A stretch of 64,000 nt of DNA from Allantophomopsis cytisporea (lineage: Eukaryota; Ascomycota; Leotiomycetes; Phacidiales; Phacidiaceae). Of the stretch, positions 1 through 10,500 are shown piece by piece. A program made the translations under genes and the position numbers. Every line of letters starts with the position of its first letter. The stretch's first letter is position 1. Under the pieces are notes generated by a model that saw nothing but the letters and a program-made list of their open reading frames with translations, did not search any database and was not told the origin of the DNA. Location of the stretch: positions 1,050,001 through 1,114,000 of the forward strand of contig CP103031.1 of NCBI GenBank assembly GCA_024752435.1, read 5' to 3'.

Positions 1-302
1 TCAGAGGCCAGGGTATGCCATCTTTCCGTCATCACGACCACGGAAACATGTACGTTCAGTTCGACGTTAAATTCCCAGAACCACATTTCACCGAAGATCC
101 AAAGGCATTCGAGGCTCTCAGAAATATTCTTCCATCCATCCCACAAGCCAACGTGCCTACTGGCGACGTTATGACGGAGATTGCTGATTTGGAGGAGATC
201 GATGCCAGCCAGCAGGCACGCGCTGCCGGTGCTACTGGCATGGATGATATGGATGACGATGAGCACCCAGGTGGAGAGAGAGTCCAGTGTGCATCCCAGT
301 AA
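1..302 (+). CDS. ydj1: Type I Hsp40 co-chaperone (YDJ1/MAS5 family), 3' end only
   Basis: Partial: the frame is open from base 3 and stops with TAA at 300-302. The visible residues are the end of the C-terminal substrate-binding domain (G-x-G-M-P followed by G-N-M-Y-V-x-F-x-V-x-F-P) and an acidic tail. The last four residues are C-A-S-Q, a CaaX box; yeast Ydj1 ends the same way and is farnesylated, which attaches part of the pool to ER and mitochondrial membranes. The family delivers unfolded clients to Hsp70 and stimulates its ATPase. The J domain, Gly/Phe region and zinc-finger region lie outside the window. Family assignment is firm; membrane attachment is inferred from the CaaX box. Confidence 0.9.
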   Translation, partial: RGQGMPSFRHHDHGNMYVQFDVKFPEPHFTEDPKAFEALRNILPSIPQANVPTGDVMTEIADLEEIDASQQARAAGATGMDDMDDDEHPGGERVQCASQ

Positions 303-990
303 ATGTTGATATGAGGTGTTATATGGGCTGTTGTATGCCGGGGAAGATACTTCCATAAATGCGATTGTGTTTGCGCTTCGATGCGATTCTGATGGGGATG
401 TGGAGTACGAAGGAAAGCAATCATCTGGGCATTTCATGGTAGACTTCAATAGCGGCATGATATCTGGTTCTGGCGGCTGCTTGGTTTAGGTTCTCTCTTA
501 TTGTACGTCTGCACCCGCAGTTGCGTTCATGATGATTCAGATATATGGCGTTCAGACGGATAGATAGCATGAAATCAGAAAAGTTCTACACTACACCTTT
601 AATTCATTGCTCTTGCTACATTGGTAGATTACACCGCATTTGTTCAATGAAGACTTTACACTGTTATATTCTTTCTACTGAGAAGTCTTGCCAAGTGCTT
701 TTGCACCATCCTGAGTGTGAATGTGAAGTCCGACATCTACGTAGTTGCGCAGATGGGCGCTAAGGTTGGCCGAAATGCAGGCACTCAGATAGCAGATCAT
801 CCAACTCAAATAACTAAACCGCCAACATTAGAGCTCGCGTTTGTCAGCCACTGAAGCTTCAACAATCACTCAACTCTGTCGACCATCCTCTGTTGAAATA
901 AATTGGGGCATCATCGGACACCAATGGCTGGTTAAGCACACAAGAACGCCTCAATGATACGCAGTTCTGTGGAATCTCTTCGAACGTCTA
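303..990. other. Intergenic, Hsp40 3' flank and upstream region of the 702-aa gene
   Basis: Contains the 3' untranslated region of the Hsp40 gene and the leader of the next gene on the same strand. Short open frames here lack protein-like features and I see no RNA gene or repeat. Confidence 0.5.
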
Positions 991-3099
991 ATGCCCCCCA
1001 CACTATGCCGTCGAGCAGTACAGCGCTCTCTTAAAGGCTCTACAGACAGTTTTTGGATCACAGATGATGTGCTCGCTACAGCATTCCAGCACTTCTGTGC
1101 CATTGCCCGAACTTCGAGACGACACGGTAGCTCTGTGCCTGGGCCTATGGAATGTAGGAGACGTATTGGAAAGAGGAGGATGGCACACCTTGTTGAGGCA
1201 GGAAATGCACCCATGTTTGATGTCGGTACTCTGTTTGGAGGCTTTGGTACTATCGACAGAACCGAGTGGAGGTGGGAACCACCGACAGCGAGACCGAAGG
1301 CTCATGAAGACAGCACAAAACTGCCTGCATGGCTTACGAACGATCAGTCACTCGCGGAACCGAATACTGCGCTATCCCCGGTATCCTCAAATTTCACCGA
1401 CGTATCTAGGTCATGGAATCACGAAGAACAGCTAGACGAGTTTTTGGAGGCTATCAGAACTGCTGACAAGGATGTTGTTCGGCGGCTTTGTCGGCAGGTG
1501 AATCATGACTTTGAGCAAGGACTCCTGTTGGGCGAAATCACTGAGGATGTCGTCCTCTCGGCATTGCAACTAGTTCCACGAGATCTCCAGAATTCAGTTT
1601 TGAACGAGAAAGAGACAGCCTTGCTATGTGTCGAGTTCCTTAGGTCCATTTGGAAGGGATATCAAGCTTGCAAGATGTTGTCAGTACATGATGTTGGCGC
1701 TCATATCTTTGATACGCTTCTTTGCAACTTGGCAAAGGTCCAGACGAACCAAACAACCCTCAGAGATGATATCCAGACTATAGCTACAGAAATATTAGAA
1801 TCCGTATCTGTGGGTCACCTAGCAAGCATGTCTAGTGGCATTGATTCAATCGTGGAATGGTGGGCAATGAGCTGGTTGGACCAGTCTTTATTGATAAGTG
1901 ATGGAATGGAGCTTCCGCCATCTGTCTTCGCACTCTCAACACTCCTCGGATCTCGAACGCCGGAATTGATGGAACAGAGCCTTCCGCGACTAACAGCACA
2001 GGTTGTCAAAGCTGTACGAACTCAGAAGAGATCAAGGCTGATCGAACTGATTTCCTTCAAGCGGGCTTGGGCGCTCATGGTCGCTAGTATGCCCAACATA
2101 ACTCAGGATATGTTTGTGCAGACTTGGAAAGTTCTAGATTCTCTGATGAGCCAAGAAGCACAGATAGACTCGAAGTATAGATGCAGAAAAGTCAGATCAT
2201 TCACTAAGGAGGAGGGGATTGCACTTGTAATCGAGTACTGGATGAGTCATGGACAATTTAAAGACTCGAAGAGAATTAGAGGAAGCTACCTGTTTAAGAG
2301 ACAAAAATGTTGTCATGGGCATGTCGCAGATCTGCTTGCTGCTATCGATCGACGCAGAGATGGTTGCTGGACTCAAGCAAGAGGATTGTTTGCCTTGCTT
2401 AGAGAAGTCGGGATGCATGATATGATTCCAGAAACCCTGGAATATGCGCCCAAGATAGGCTTGAAGGTGCCGGCTTCACTCATAGCTGCAGAGATACGCG
2501 AACTTTCTTTACAGAACAAGATGGATACTGCTTTGAAGGTCTATAACACATATCAACATGTCAGGTTCGACAATGTTCCTTTGAAAATAAATGGACTCCA
2601 CGATATGATCATTGGATGCATTAAGGATCGTGCTTTCTCCCCTCAGCACGTGTGGGGACTATGTCGTATATCTTTGAGCATGCCAGGAGCGGTAATACGG
2701 AGACCGGTCCAGAGAGAACGCTATCATTACCGGAAACCCACAAGACCTTTGGATAAGCAACGTGTTGCTTTGATAAAGAAAATGGCGGAAGCGTTCGCGC
2801 ATGCCAAGCACCTTTATTCAAGTGCATCACATTGTCCTGCGTACAGGAACGTACGGCAGTGTGTACGTTATTTATCTCTCCATAACCAGAAGCCAAGTGT
2901 GGAGGTTTCCAAAGCTCTGGTACATATTGGTATCATCAAGCCGTTGAAGGCGGGTCATGGTCCAGCAACTGCGAGATTGAGATACATTCTGGCGTACGTG
3001 AGGGAGGCAGAAGGAGACAATGCTGCTTATGTTATTGATACGTATGTTCAAAAGTTCAGAGATCAGCAAATTACAGATCTAGAGAAGATGATGAGGTAG
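991..3099 (+). CDS. Unknown 702-aa helical protein, possibly mitochondrial
   Basis: A single uninterrupted frame of 702 codons. The N-terminus is rich in Arg, Ser and Thr with few acidic residues, compatible with a mitochondrial presequence. Near residues 42-64 is a basic stretch containing S-S-V-P-G-P-M-E-x-R-R-R-x-x-K-R-R-M. The rest is predominantly alpha-helical and, from about residue 430, reads like degenerate helical hairpin repeats (for example W-T-Q-A-R-G-L-F-A-L-L and M-D-T-A-L-K-V-Y-N), reminiscent of pentatricopeptide or TPR arrays but without clean consensus. I do not recognise a named family. A role in mitochondrial RNA handling would be a guess from fold impression only. It ends about 330 bp before the convergent barrel gene. 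Confidence 0.75.
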   Translation: MPPTLCRRAVQRSLKGSTDSFWITDDVLATAFQHFCAIARTSRRHGSSVPGPMECRRRIGKRRMAHLVEAGNAPMFDVGTLFGGFGTIDRTEWRWEPPTARPKAHEDSTKLPAWLTNDQSLAEPNTALSPVSSNFTDVSRSWNHEEQLDEFLEAIRTADKDVVRRLCRQVNHDFEQGLLLGEITEDVVLSALQLVPRDLQNSVLNEKETALLCVEFLRSIWKGYQACKMLSVHDVGAHIFDTLLCNLAKVQTNQTTLRDDIQTIATEILESVSVGHLASMSSGIDSIVEWWAMSWLDQSLLISDGMELPPSVFALSTLLGSRTPELMEQSLPRLTAQVVKAVRTQKRSRLIELISFKRAWALMVASMPNITQDMFVQTWKVLDSLMSQEAQIDSKYRCRKVRSFTKEEGIALVIEYWMSHGQFKDSKRIRGSYLFKRQKCCHGHVADLLAAIDRRRDGCWTQARGLFALLREVGMHDMIPETLEYAPKIGLKVPASLIAAEIRELSLQNKMDTALKVYNTYQHVRFDNVPLKINGLHDMIIGCIKDRAFSPQHVWGLCRISLSMPGAVIRRPVQRERYHYRKPTRPLDKQRVALIKKMAEAFAHAKHLYSSASHCPAYRNVRQCVRYLSLHNQKPSVEVSKALVHIGIIKPLKAGHGPATARLRYILAYVREAEGDNAAYVIDTYVQKFRDQQITDLEKMMR

Positions 3100-3426
3100 A
3101 AGAATCCATTGCATGTGGAATTGATTGAATAGATACAGCTATGAAATAGAACAATGCATATACCCCTTGAAAGATACAACGTGGACTTGAGAACCCAAGT
3201 CCCAGATGCAGCGTCACTTGGTAACCTTAGTGATCTTTACGTTAAATCTAAATAAGTTTCTCACGCATCGACTTTAGGGTAGTTCAGCAGAATCACTCAA
3301 TTCGAGATAGAGTTGTGATAAGCAAACAAAAGAGACAGGGCCGGAGAATCAGGTTACTTGGATTTCAAAACGCAGCATACTTCTAATCCTTATCAACTCC
3401 ACACCTGATTTCTACGCGCCTAGAAA
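3100..3426. other. Convergent 3' intergenic spacer
   Basis: Separates the stop codons of two converging genes and presumably holds both 3' untranslated regions. Nothing else is visible. Confidence 0.5.
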
Positions 3427-4316
3427 CTAGTTGAAAGTCTTAAGGACAAAATTGTACATTTCAGCGCCCTTTCGTGCCTCTGCAATTATAGCACCAATGT
3501 TGTCTTTGAAGCCTTGCGTCGTCGCAAAATGTTCATGTTTCTCCTTACTCTCCCATCCAAAAATAACTATACAAGCCTTCGCCTTACCATCCCCTTCTTT
3601 CTGCTCAATCTCTTCCAGGACAGGTCCATGAGTTCCGCCTACAAAACCCGGATACTCATTGAGCTTGCTGTTCTCCCTAAAGCTGTCGACTTGAGAAAGA
3701 AAATTGGGCGTCGTATCAAAGAAAGTTGCAAATTCGATGACTGGAGCAGACGATAGGATCGAAGGTGGAAAAAGAGGGACTGAGAAATGCTTGAGGTCGG
3801 GAGGAGCTGCAAGAATGGGTCCAAGTTTACTGACGAAAGGACCATATATTGGACTAGCCATAAATTCTTGGTGTGATTTGAGAGACTCCCAGTCTGTAGT
3901 TAAGTCAATTGCTAGTCCGGGTATACTCCTTGCATACTGTTCTTCCAAATATGTATATCTGGTAGATATTCACAAAGGGTGGTCTTGAATTTCACTGTAA
4001 TTGTTTTCATCACGGTGATATAAAAAAAGACCAAACCAGTAGACGGCATGAAATGGCTTAAATAACACATACCAATACAGAGGAGTAGATTATCATGATT
4101 CTCAAGACTACGTCCATAATAAGCCCGCTGAAACCCCGCCTGTTCTGAGAGCGTCTTCAATGTGGCCTGCCAAATCTGGTTACCCTTGGCATCTAGTGTC
4201 TCAATATCAGTGCCTTAAGAAGAGTCAGCAAGGATGGATGATGATATATCTGTGGAAGATCTACCTGGTACAAGTTGGATGGTAGCTACCTCAGTAAGTG
4301 GTCCTCGGAAAGACAT
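3427..4316 (-). CDS. Dimeric alpha/beta-barrel protein (ABM-like), 219 aa, three exons
   Basis: Exons on the minus strand: 4316-4265, 4213-4073, 3893-3427; introns of 51 and 179 nt with gtagat/aag and gtatgt/acag borders. The joined frame starts M-S-F-R-G-P-L-T-E-V-A and contains G-F-Q-R-A-Y-Y-G-R followed by L-C-I-D-W-E-S-L-K-S-H-Q-E-F, the strand-helix pattern of stress-responsive/antibiotic-monooxygenase-like dimeric barrels. A second, weaker copy of the pattern (I-V-I-F-G-W-E-S-K-E-K-H-E-H-F) lies near the C-terminus, so the protein probably holds two barrel halves. The acceptor at 3894 was preferred over one near 3958 because it restores the W-E-S-L-x-x-H motif in frame. Catalytic function is not predictable; fungal members are mostly uncharacterised. 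Confidence 0.75.
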
Positions 4317-5049
4317 GTTGGTAATATTTGATTCGAATCGAAAACTTTCCTGATGGAAGAGAAAGAAATGTTAATCAGATAGTGTTCTCTCTCTCCTAGA
4401 ATACAGTTCTTTATAATGAAATGGTACTTACCAACTACGTAGGTACATGGAATGTAAGAAACAAGTGGCATGACCTCAATAATTGGGTAATCATCAGCAC
4501 TTCTAAATCAGCATGGATTATGATTGGCTGGACTTATTTGTTAAAATGAACAAATGCTTCTTCCTTATCGCATTTGATTTACCCAGCGTTATGATGACTT
4601 TTGATGAGACACGCACGTGATCGTCTCCAATAATGGGCCCTTGTCGTACGTGCGTGCGAGTCTAGTACCATTGTTCAGCCAAAAGACAACCAAGTTGGTG
4701 AGGACATTTCAAAGGTCTTTTCTAGTATTTCATTAATCAGTGTTTGAGTGACAAACTCAGCCTTTAGATTCAAAGTCCAAGTATATTCTAAAGCCTCTAT
4801 GTTGTAAGTATTCATTCCATTTTGTCTTCAGGGGACTGTATAAGATCGTTTAGTATCCTCATGAATCTATGATCCAAACTCTCATATCAGCCATTCAGTT
4901 CTCTTAGTTTTGGCCTTTATTTCAAGCTTAAGGTTTGTATTTGCAATCATTTAACTTGCTACTATGTATGTTTTCTTGCCGTCAATACTACGCAGTGTAC
5001 CGTTTTGGCAGGCCATTCTCCTATAAAGTTGCCACATCACCCCAACAAC
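4317..5049. other. AT-rich intergenic
   Basis: Upstream region of the minus-strand barrel gene. I see no coding signature, RNA gene or notable repeat. Confidence 0.4.
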
Positions 5050-5529
5050 ATGCATTCCTCTGCCCTCATCAGCATCCTCATGACAGCCGCCACCGTTCTC
5101 GCCATGCCAATAACCTTTACCAATTCCTAACGTGGACCTATCATTAGTAACGAATACAATATGTACAGACACTACAAAGTGAGCCCAGATATCTACTTAA
5201 AGGAAATCCTGCTTATCATACTAGCGATTTCCTGTAATCTTGTCTTCCATGACCAATACGTAGCTCAATTAGCCATTTATGGTGGAATTGCTGGTACTAT
5301 CACTAATACCACTAAGTGTGATGAAGGGATAACCAGCACAACAGGTAATTCTGGAACGGCTTTTTTCAGGTTGTGAACGACCAATGAAGCTGCTATCAAT
5401 ATTAGCAAGAGGCCACGGAAGGGATGCGTGAGAGCTACAAGAGCCGTTTGCCCTATTAGAAGTTTTACAAGTTTATGTGTAGAGGGAGCAAATTCAGGGA
5501 AAGTGAAGTTCACCCTGACTGCTCAGTAA
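5050..5529 (+). pseudogene. Probable decayed small secreted-protein gene
   Basis: ATG at 5050 opens a 26-codon frame whose first 18 residues are a textbook secretion signal: a hydrophobic run rich in Leu, Ile and Ala ending V-L-A before M-P-I. The frame hits TAA at 5128-5130, but the same frame then continues with only one more stop (TGA, 5374-5376) to TAA at 5527-5529. Three stops in 160 codons is fewer than expected for AT-rich non-coding DNA. The distal part has spaced cysteines (G-C-V-R, V-C-P, L-C-V-E-G). A hydrophobic segment at about 5185-5250 could be intron-derived (gtgagc at 5176, tag at 5258-5260), although that junction does not keep frame. No family is recognised. It may also be chance. 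Confidence 0.35.
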
Positions 5530-5926
5530 AGAGGTTTATTGCGATCAAACATGGTCTTTATGAACGGTACTGTACACAGTATATTCCATTGTATTAAACC
5601 ACGATCATAGAAGAACGTTCCGGATAGTAGTTTAAGTAATAAGGTCAACCATAAAACTTAGCGACATGAGTTGCTGTGACTATTTGCTATATTCGTAAAT
5701 TTTAGAACTTGTTTGTGATAAAATCAAGTAATACCGTGACTTTGTCGTATAAACCTAGATGACAATTGTACTTGCTTCTTTTTCGAGTTGTTATTCAGCT
5801 CGTGGTTCATTTCGCTATCTAGTAAAACAAATTCGTTCCTTCTTAGTCAAAGCTAGGTATGTTACACCCTTGCCCATACCGCATACCGAAGTCATTCACC
5901 ACTGCCCCTGTCACTTTGTGGCGATC
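5530..5926. other. Intergenic, 3' side of PUP1
   Basis: Short AT-rich spacer between the possible relic and the convergent PUP1 stop codon. Nothing recognised. Confidence 0.4.
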
Positions 5927-6903
5927 CTACGTGTCCAAGTCCATCTTCTCACCTACAGCCGTCTCTCCACCCTCAAGTTCGCTGACAGTAACATATTTAC
6001 TGATCTCTTCCCTTGTAATGATCTTCTCATTCAGAACAGCAGTAGTGCCTCTCTTGAAGACGTAGCTCTTCTGCTTCTTACTTCTCTCGTTTGGCTTGAC
6101 ATAGCCTCTCTTGAGTGTCGTCTTGTCCTTGGTGATAACGGCAACATCCACATTAGATCCTGAGCCAAGATCATTGAAGATACCGGCTTGAATGGCATTG
6201 GATGCAAGATCAATGGCTTCCTGCTCCGTCATTGTTGGCTTCCATTGTGTTTCGAAGACGGACATGGCTGCAAGGGAACCACTACCCATGGTGACATATG
6301 GGAGCTTGTCTGTGCTACCGTGCGCATGTACTGTGAAGAGTCCAACACCAGTAGGATCAACTCCAGCAACGACGAGGTAGGCGCCGATATGTCCTTGATA
6401 TCTGAATAGATGTTGTTTAAGCATAGTCATGCATGTGACTACGCGAGGCTTTCGGCCAGTTGATAGGGAATGTAGCTCGAGTTGCGAAGAGATGAGGGCG
6501 GTGGTGAACTCTGTGTCGGCGGCGGTACCAGCTCCAGCACACCAGATTTGGGGAGCAATGTAATGAAGTTTCTCACAGTTCTGTAAAACAACAATTTAGC
6601 TCAATTACTGAACTAATGTGCAATATGTCCATACCTTATCGGCAACAATAGGTCCACTGGTAGCTCTGGTATCTGCAGCAATCTATTGATGAACGTCAGC
6701 AATATTCTGGCATAGCACTGATGCAACCATAATGAGTTGCAACAGCAATAAAGCATGTATGCAGCGTATCGACATACCACAACGCCTCCTTCAAATATAC
6801 ATCCGACGATTGTGGTTCCGGTACTGGTCGCCTTTGGCAAAGGCACACCTCGTGCATGAAGCGCTGCATTGCGAGTGTGGTTTGAGAAGTCGAAGCCAGG
6901 CAT
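5927..6903 (-). CDS. pup1: 20S proteasome subunit beta-2 (PUP1), 275 aa
   Basis: Exons on the minus strand: 6903-6778, 6682-6635, 6580-5927. The propeptide starts M-P-G-F-D-F-S-N-H and ends T-S-T-G before the mature Thr-Thr-Ile-Val-Gly, so the catalytic nucleophile is Thr30 (mature Thr1). Asp46 in A-A-D-T-R and Lys62 in N-C-E-K match catalytic Asp17 and Lys33. Downstream are C-A-G-A-G-T-A-A-D-T-E, H-L-F-R-Y-Q-G-H-I-G-A-Y-L and G-S-G-S-N-V-D-V, all close to yeast Pup1, plus the long C-terminal arm that clasps beta-3. This subunit supplies trypsin-like cleavage in the proteasome core. The 48-nt middle exon is in phase. The gene is divergent from NUP159 across about 620 bp. Confidence 0.96.
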
Positions 6904-7527
6904 GATTGCGAGGAGAGCTTCAGAAGCTCAAAAGTATCTGATGGTAATCTTTGATTCGATATCTAGTCGTCTCTTGTATACGTTGAACTCGAGAGTCGTT
7001 AGAATTGTGTGAAAGAGTCGCGTTGTGGCTTTACGAGCGTTGATTTGGGGATGACGCCGTCGTTAGATGCCTGTTCGTTTGGAGCTCATGAGCACCAGCA
7101 GCTACAGCGCGAGGCATTGCACGCAGCAACGGTACGTGATGGAGGGTAAGTGCACGTGATGGTGAGGCTATACCAATACATTTCCCTGGTGCACCAATGA
7201 TTGCGTTCGGCTTTCAGGCACACAGCTTAATTCCAAAAGTAATGTGAACAACCTACGATACCTTGCATTGCTTCATCAACTCACATAAATACGTTGTTCC
7301 TATATGAAAGGACTGGTGTTATTCATCTATAACCTGTGATAATTTGTGATTCTGCTCTAAATTCGTTGCCTTCATTTCTCCATCGGCGCATTCAACGCGA
7401 ACCTAATCCCTGCAATTCTGAACTTCTTATCCAGCGTGCCTTAGAAAACGTACAAATGCGCAATCACATAAATCCATGAATCGCCGCCGGACCACCACTT
7501 CATAAGTCAGGGTACTTCGCGACCGTC
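6904..7527. promoter_or_regulatory. Divergent promoter region PUP1 / NUP159
   Basis: The only space available for the promoters of two divergent essential genes. Just before the NUP159 ATG is a run of CT-containing sequence typical of fungal transcription starts. I could not assign a specific factor site with confidence. Confidence 0.45.
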
Positions 7528-10500
7528 ATGGCTTTCAGTGGCTTTGCAAGCTCCGGCAATGGGGCCTTCGGCGCAGCTCCTGCACAGAATCCTGCCACTG
7601 GACAAGGTCCTGATTTGGAAGATATACAAACAGAGGTAAATATGGCGAAGCTACGAGCCCATAAGCTCATCTTACACTCAAACAACAACTGACAATGAAC
7701 AGGGTCTAGGATTTCTTTCACTTGCTGGAGAATCCAAAGTACAGTTCCTTCCAACACGATGGCCATCAGACAAGTTACCACCACCGACGTCCTCGCTCAT
7801 GAGCGTTGCATCGAACAAAGGCCTTGTAGCAGCCGCGGGCCCAGACTCATTCATCGTCGCGACGACCGAATCTGTACGAAAGGCCTTCGAAGGCCCGAAA
7901 GTTGGCGACAGTGATACTAGGGCCTTTCAACCACAGTTGACCATTCCTATGCCCATGAGAATATCTCAGCTGGCATTCTCGGCGGATGAGACGTATCTTG
8001 TCCTTTCTGCAGAAGAAGGAGGTGGTCTCGCTGTATACGAGGTCCAGTCTTTACTTCAAGGATCAACACATTCAGCTTTCGAGGTATCTACAAATGGCCA
8101 AGCACTTCGCGCTCTCCTGCCGAATCCAACACCCGAGAAGGCAGAGCTCTTTGCCGTAGTGACAACAGACGGGAATTTGATGATGGCAAATCTGAAGGAG
8201 AAGGCGTTTATAAGAGGCACTAATGGCGAGGTTTTGAAGACCGGCGTTAGTTGCGTGTCTTGGAGCACTCGTGGCAAACAGTTGATTGCTGGCCTTGGAG
8301 ATGGTACGGCCTTTCAAATGACTCCGGAAGGAGAAGGGAAAGCTGTGATTCCCCGGGCTCCATCCGTGGATGCGAATCATCATGGTGAGTTAGATGAAAC
8401 ACCAATATTATTTTAGTATCTCTTACTAATTTCCTAGTCTCATCTCTGTCCTGGTTGGAGAACCATGTTTTCTTGATCGTCTATACTCCATCCAAATTCG
8501 ATGACGATCGAGCCCCAGACTCGATTTTCCAAATAGTCAACAGACAGCCTCAGACGACGAATTTCACTTTTCAAAAGATATCTGACCCAGCACCACCTTT
8601 CGGCCTTAATCGATCGCCTCCTCATCATTTCATTCTCCGTCTCAAGGATTTTGGAAATCTCCAGGATCTATTGGTAGTAGCATCTACTGCCTCCATCGAC
8701 CTTGGTCTTTTCAGCAGAAGTAAGACTCCATTGGTGTCTGATAAGCCTGCAGACAAGATCACTGGAGTGTTCACCATGACAGAGATGGCCAATGATTCGC
8801 GTCGAGCACAGCTGCCAATGACAGAAGATATGGCGGACACTTCTCCAATCGGTGTTGTCCTCGACCTCTCCGCAACAGAGAAGGTTGAGAAGCCAGTTCC
8901 TGGAGACGAAATGACCGAGTCGCTGACACCACTTCCTGCGTTGATGGCGTTGAACAATGAAGGAGTTCTTGCTGGTTGGTGGGTGGTCTATTCAGAGTCT
9001 GTTCGTCAAGGTGTTGCATACCCAGGACTTGTTGCCTCTGGGAGCACCCCACAAACTCAAGCTGCAGCCGCTCAAATACCAGCACCTGCCTTCAATAACT
9101 CTGCTGCAAAGTCAAATTTTGGACAACCTTCGACTTTTGGTCCTCGCACGGGGTCTTTTAGCTCTCCAGGTCTCGGCTCCAACACTGCGAGTCTTTTTGG
9201 AAGTCCTGGAACATTTGGCAAACCCCAAAGCCCATGGGCAGCACCAGTTTCAACGGCACCAACGCAGAGTCCCGCTCCAGCCCTTAGCGGTACTCCAGCT
9301 GCTGCTAGTTCAGCCTTTGGTGCTTCCACATTTGGGTCGCCAGCTACCTTCGGAAACACAGGAGGTCTCGGTCAACGTGCGTCACCATGGGCAACTCCCA
9401 CGCCTGGCAGTGGAAGTGCCTTTGGACAACCCAGCGATTTAGGAGCAAAACCAGCTGCACCATTTGGCAGCAACAGTATTACTACTGCGTCACCGTTTGG
9501 CTCCGCCGCTACAACATCTAATGGGGCCTCTGGGGGTGGTTTCGCCGACTTTGCAAATAAGGGCGGATTTGCTACTGTCAGTGCACCTACATCTGGTGGT
9601 AGCATCTTCGCCCAAAAACCCGCCGAAAGTAATCCTTTCGCATCTTCCGATGTCAAATCGCCTTTCGGTGGACTCTCAAAACCAGCAGACAATCCGTTCG
9701 GCTCAACGGAGACGAAGTCCCCATTCGGTGGAACATCCAAGCCGGTAGATAACCCTTTTGCATCCAAAAGCGCACCCTCTCCTTTTGGTGGAACCTCTAC
9801 GGAAAAGCCTGCAAATCCATTTGGCGCTCCATTCCAGCTTGGATCGACGTTCAAGCCTGATGGCACAGCCAAGGATGACTTTCCAAAGCCCGACACCACA
9901 AAATCTGACTCGCTATTCGGATCCGGTTTTGGTAGCGCGCTCGGAGATGTGGCCAAACCACCTGCTTCAATCCCAGAGACACAGGAGGCGGACATGGACG
10001 ATATGAAAGACGAAGGGGAGCAGACAAGCAAGACTACCGATCCATCCACATCATCAACGCCAGCTTCAGCCCCTGGAGTCCAGTTTAAGACGGACGTTCC
10101 ACCTGTACAAGGCGGTCTATTCGGTATCCCAGGTGCAAAAATCAACGCCCCTGCTGCTGCTCCATCCAGTACAGCTGCAGGCTTCTCTTTTGGCAAACCT
10201 GCAACAGACGCCTCGCAGGTAGAGAAGTCTCCTACTGTTATTCCTTTCGCAGAGCCACCTGCACCCTCGGAAGTCAAGGTTAAATCGGAACCTGAATCTG
10301 ATGATAGTACCAAAGACGTGTTGGCAAATGCCCCTCCTGCACCGAAGGCTGCTGCTGAGCCCGCTGCTCCCCTCCCACCATCATGGATTCCGCCAGTTGA
10401 AAAGTCTAAATATGCAGACTTTTTACCTCCTAGTGACGTTCCAGGTGGCCCAGCGGAGGATGAAGACAGTGGAGCCGAAGATGACAAGGAGTTTGAGACT

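Noticed and set aside
5176..5260. Intron (gtgagc ... tag) inside the secreted-protein relic
   Set aside because: Splice-like borders exist, but joining them shifts the frame into a stop after two codons, so it does not rescue a gene.
9372..10487. 371-codon open frame on the minus strand inside NUP159
   Set aside because: It is the complement of low-complexity FG-repeat coding sequence; its Gly/Ala/Ser/Pro composition mirrors the sense strand and there is no independent start or motif.
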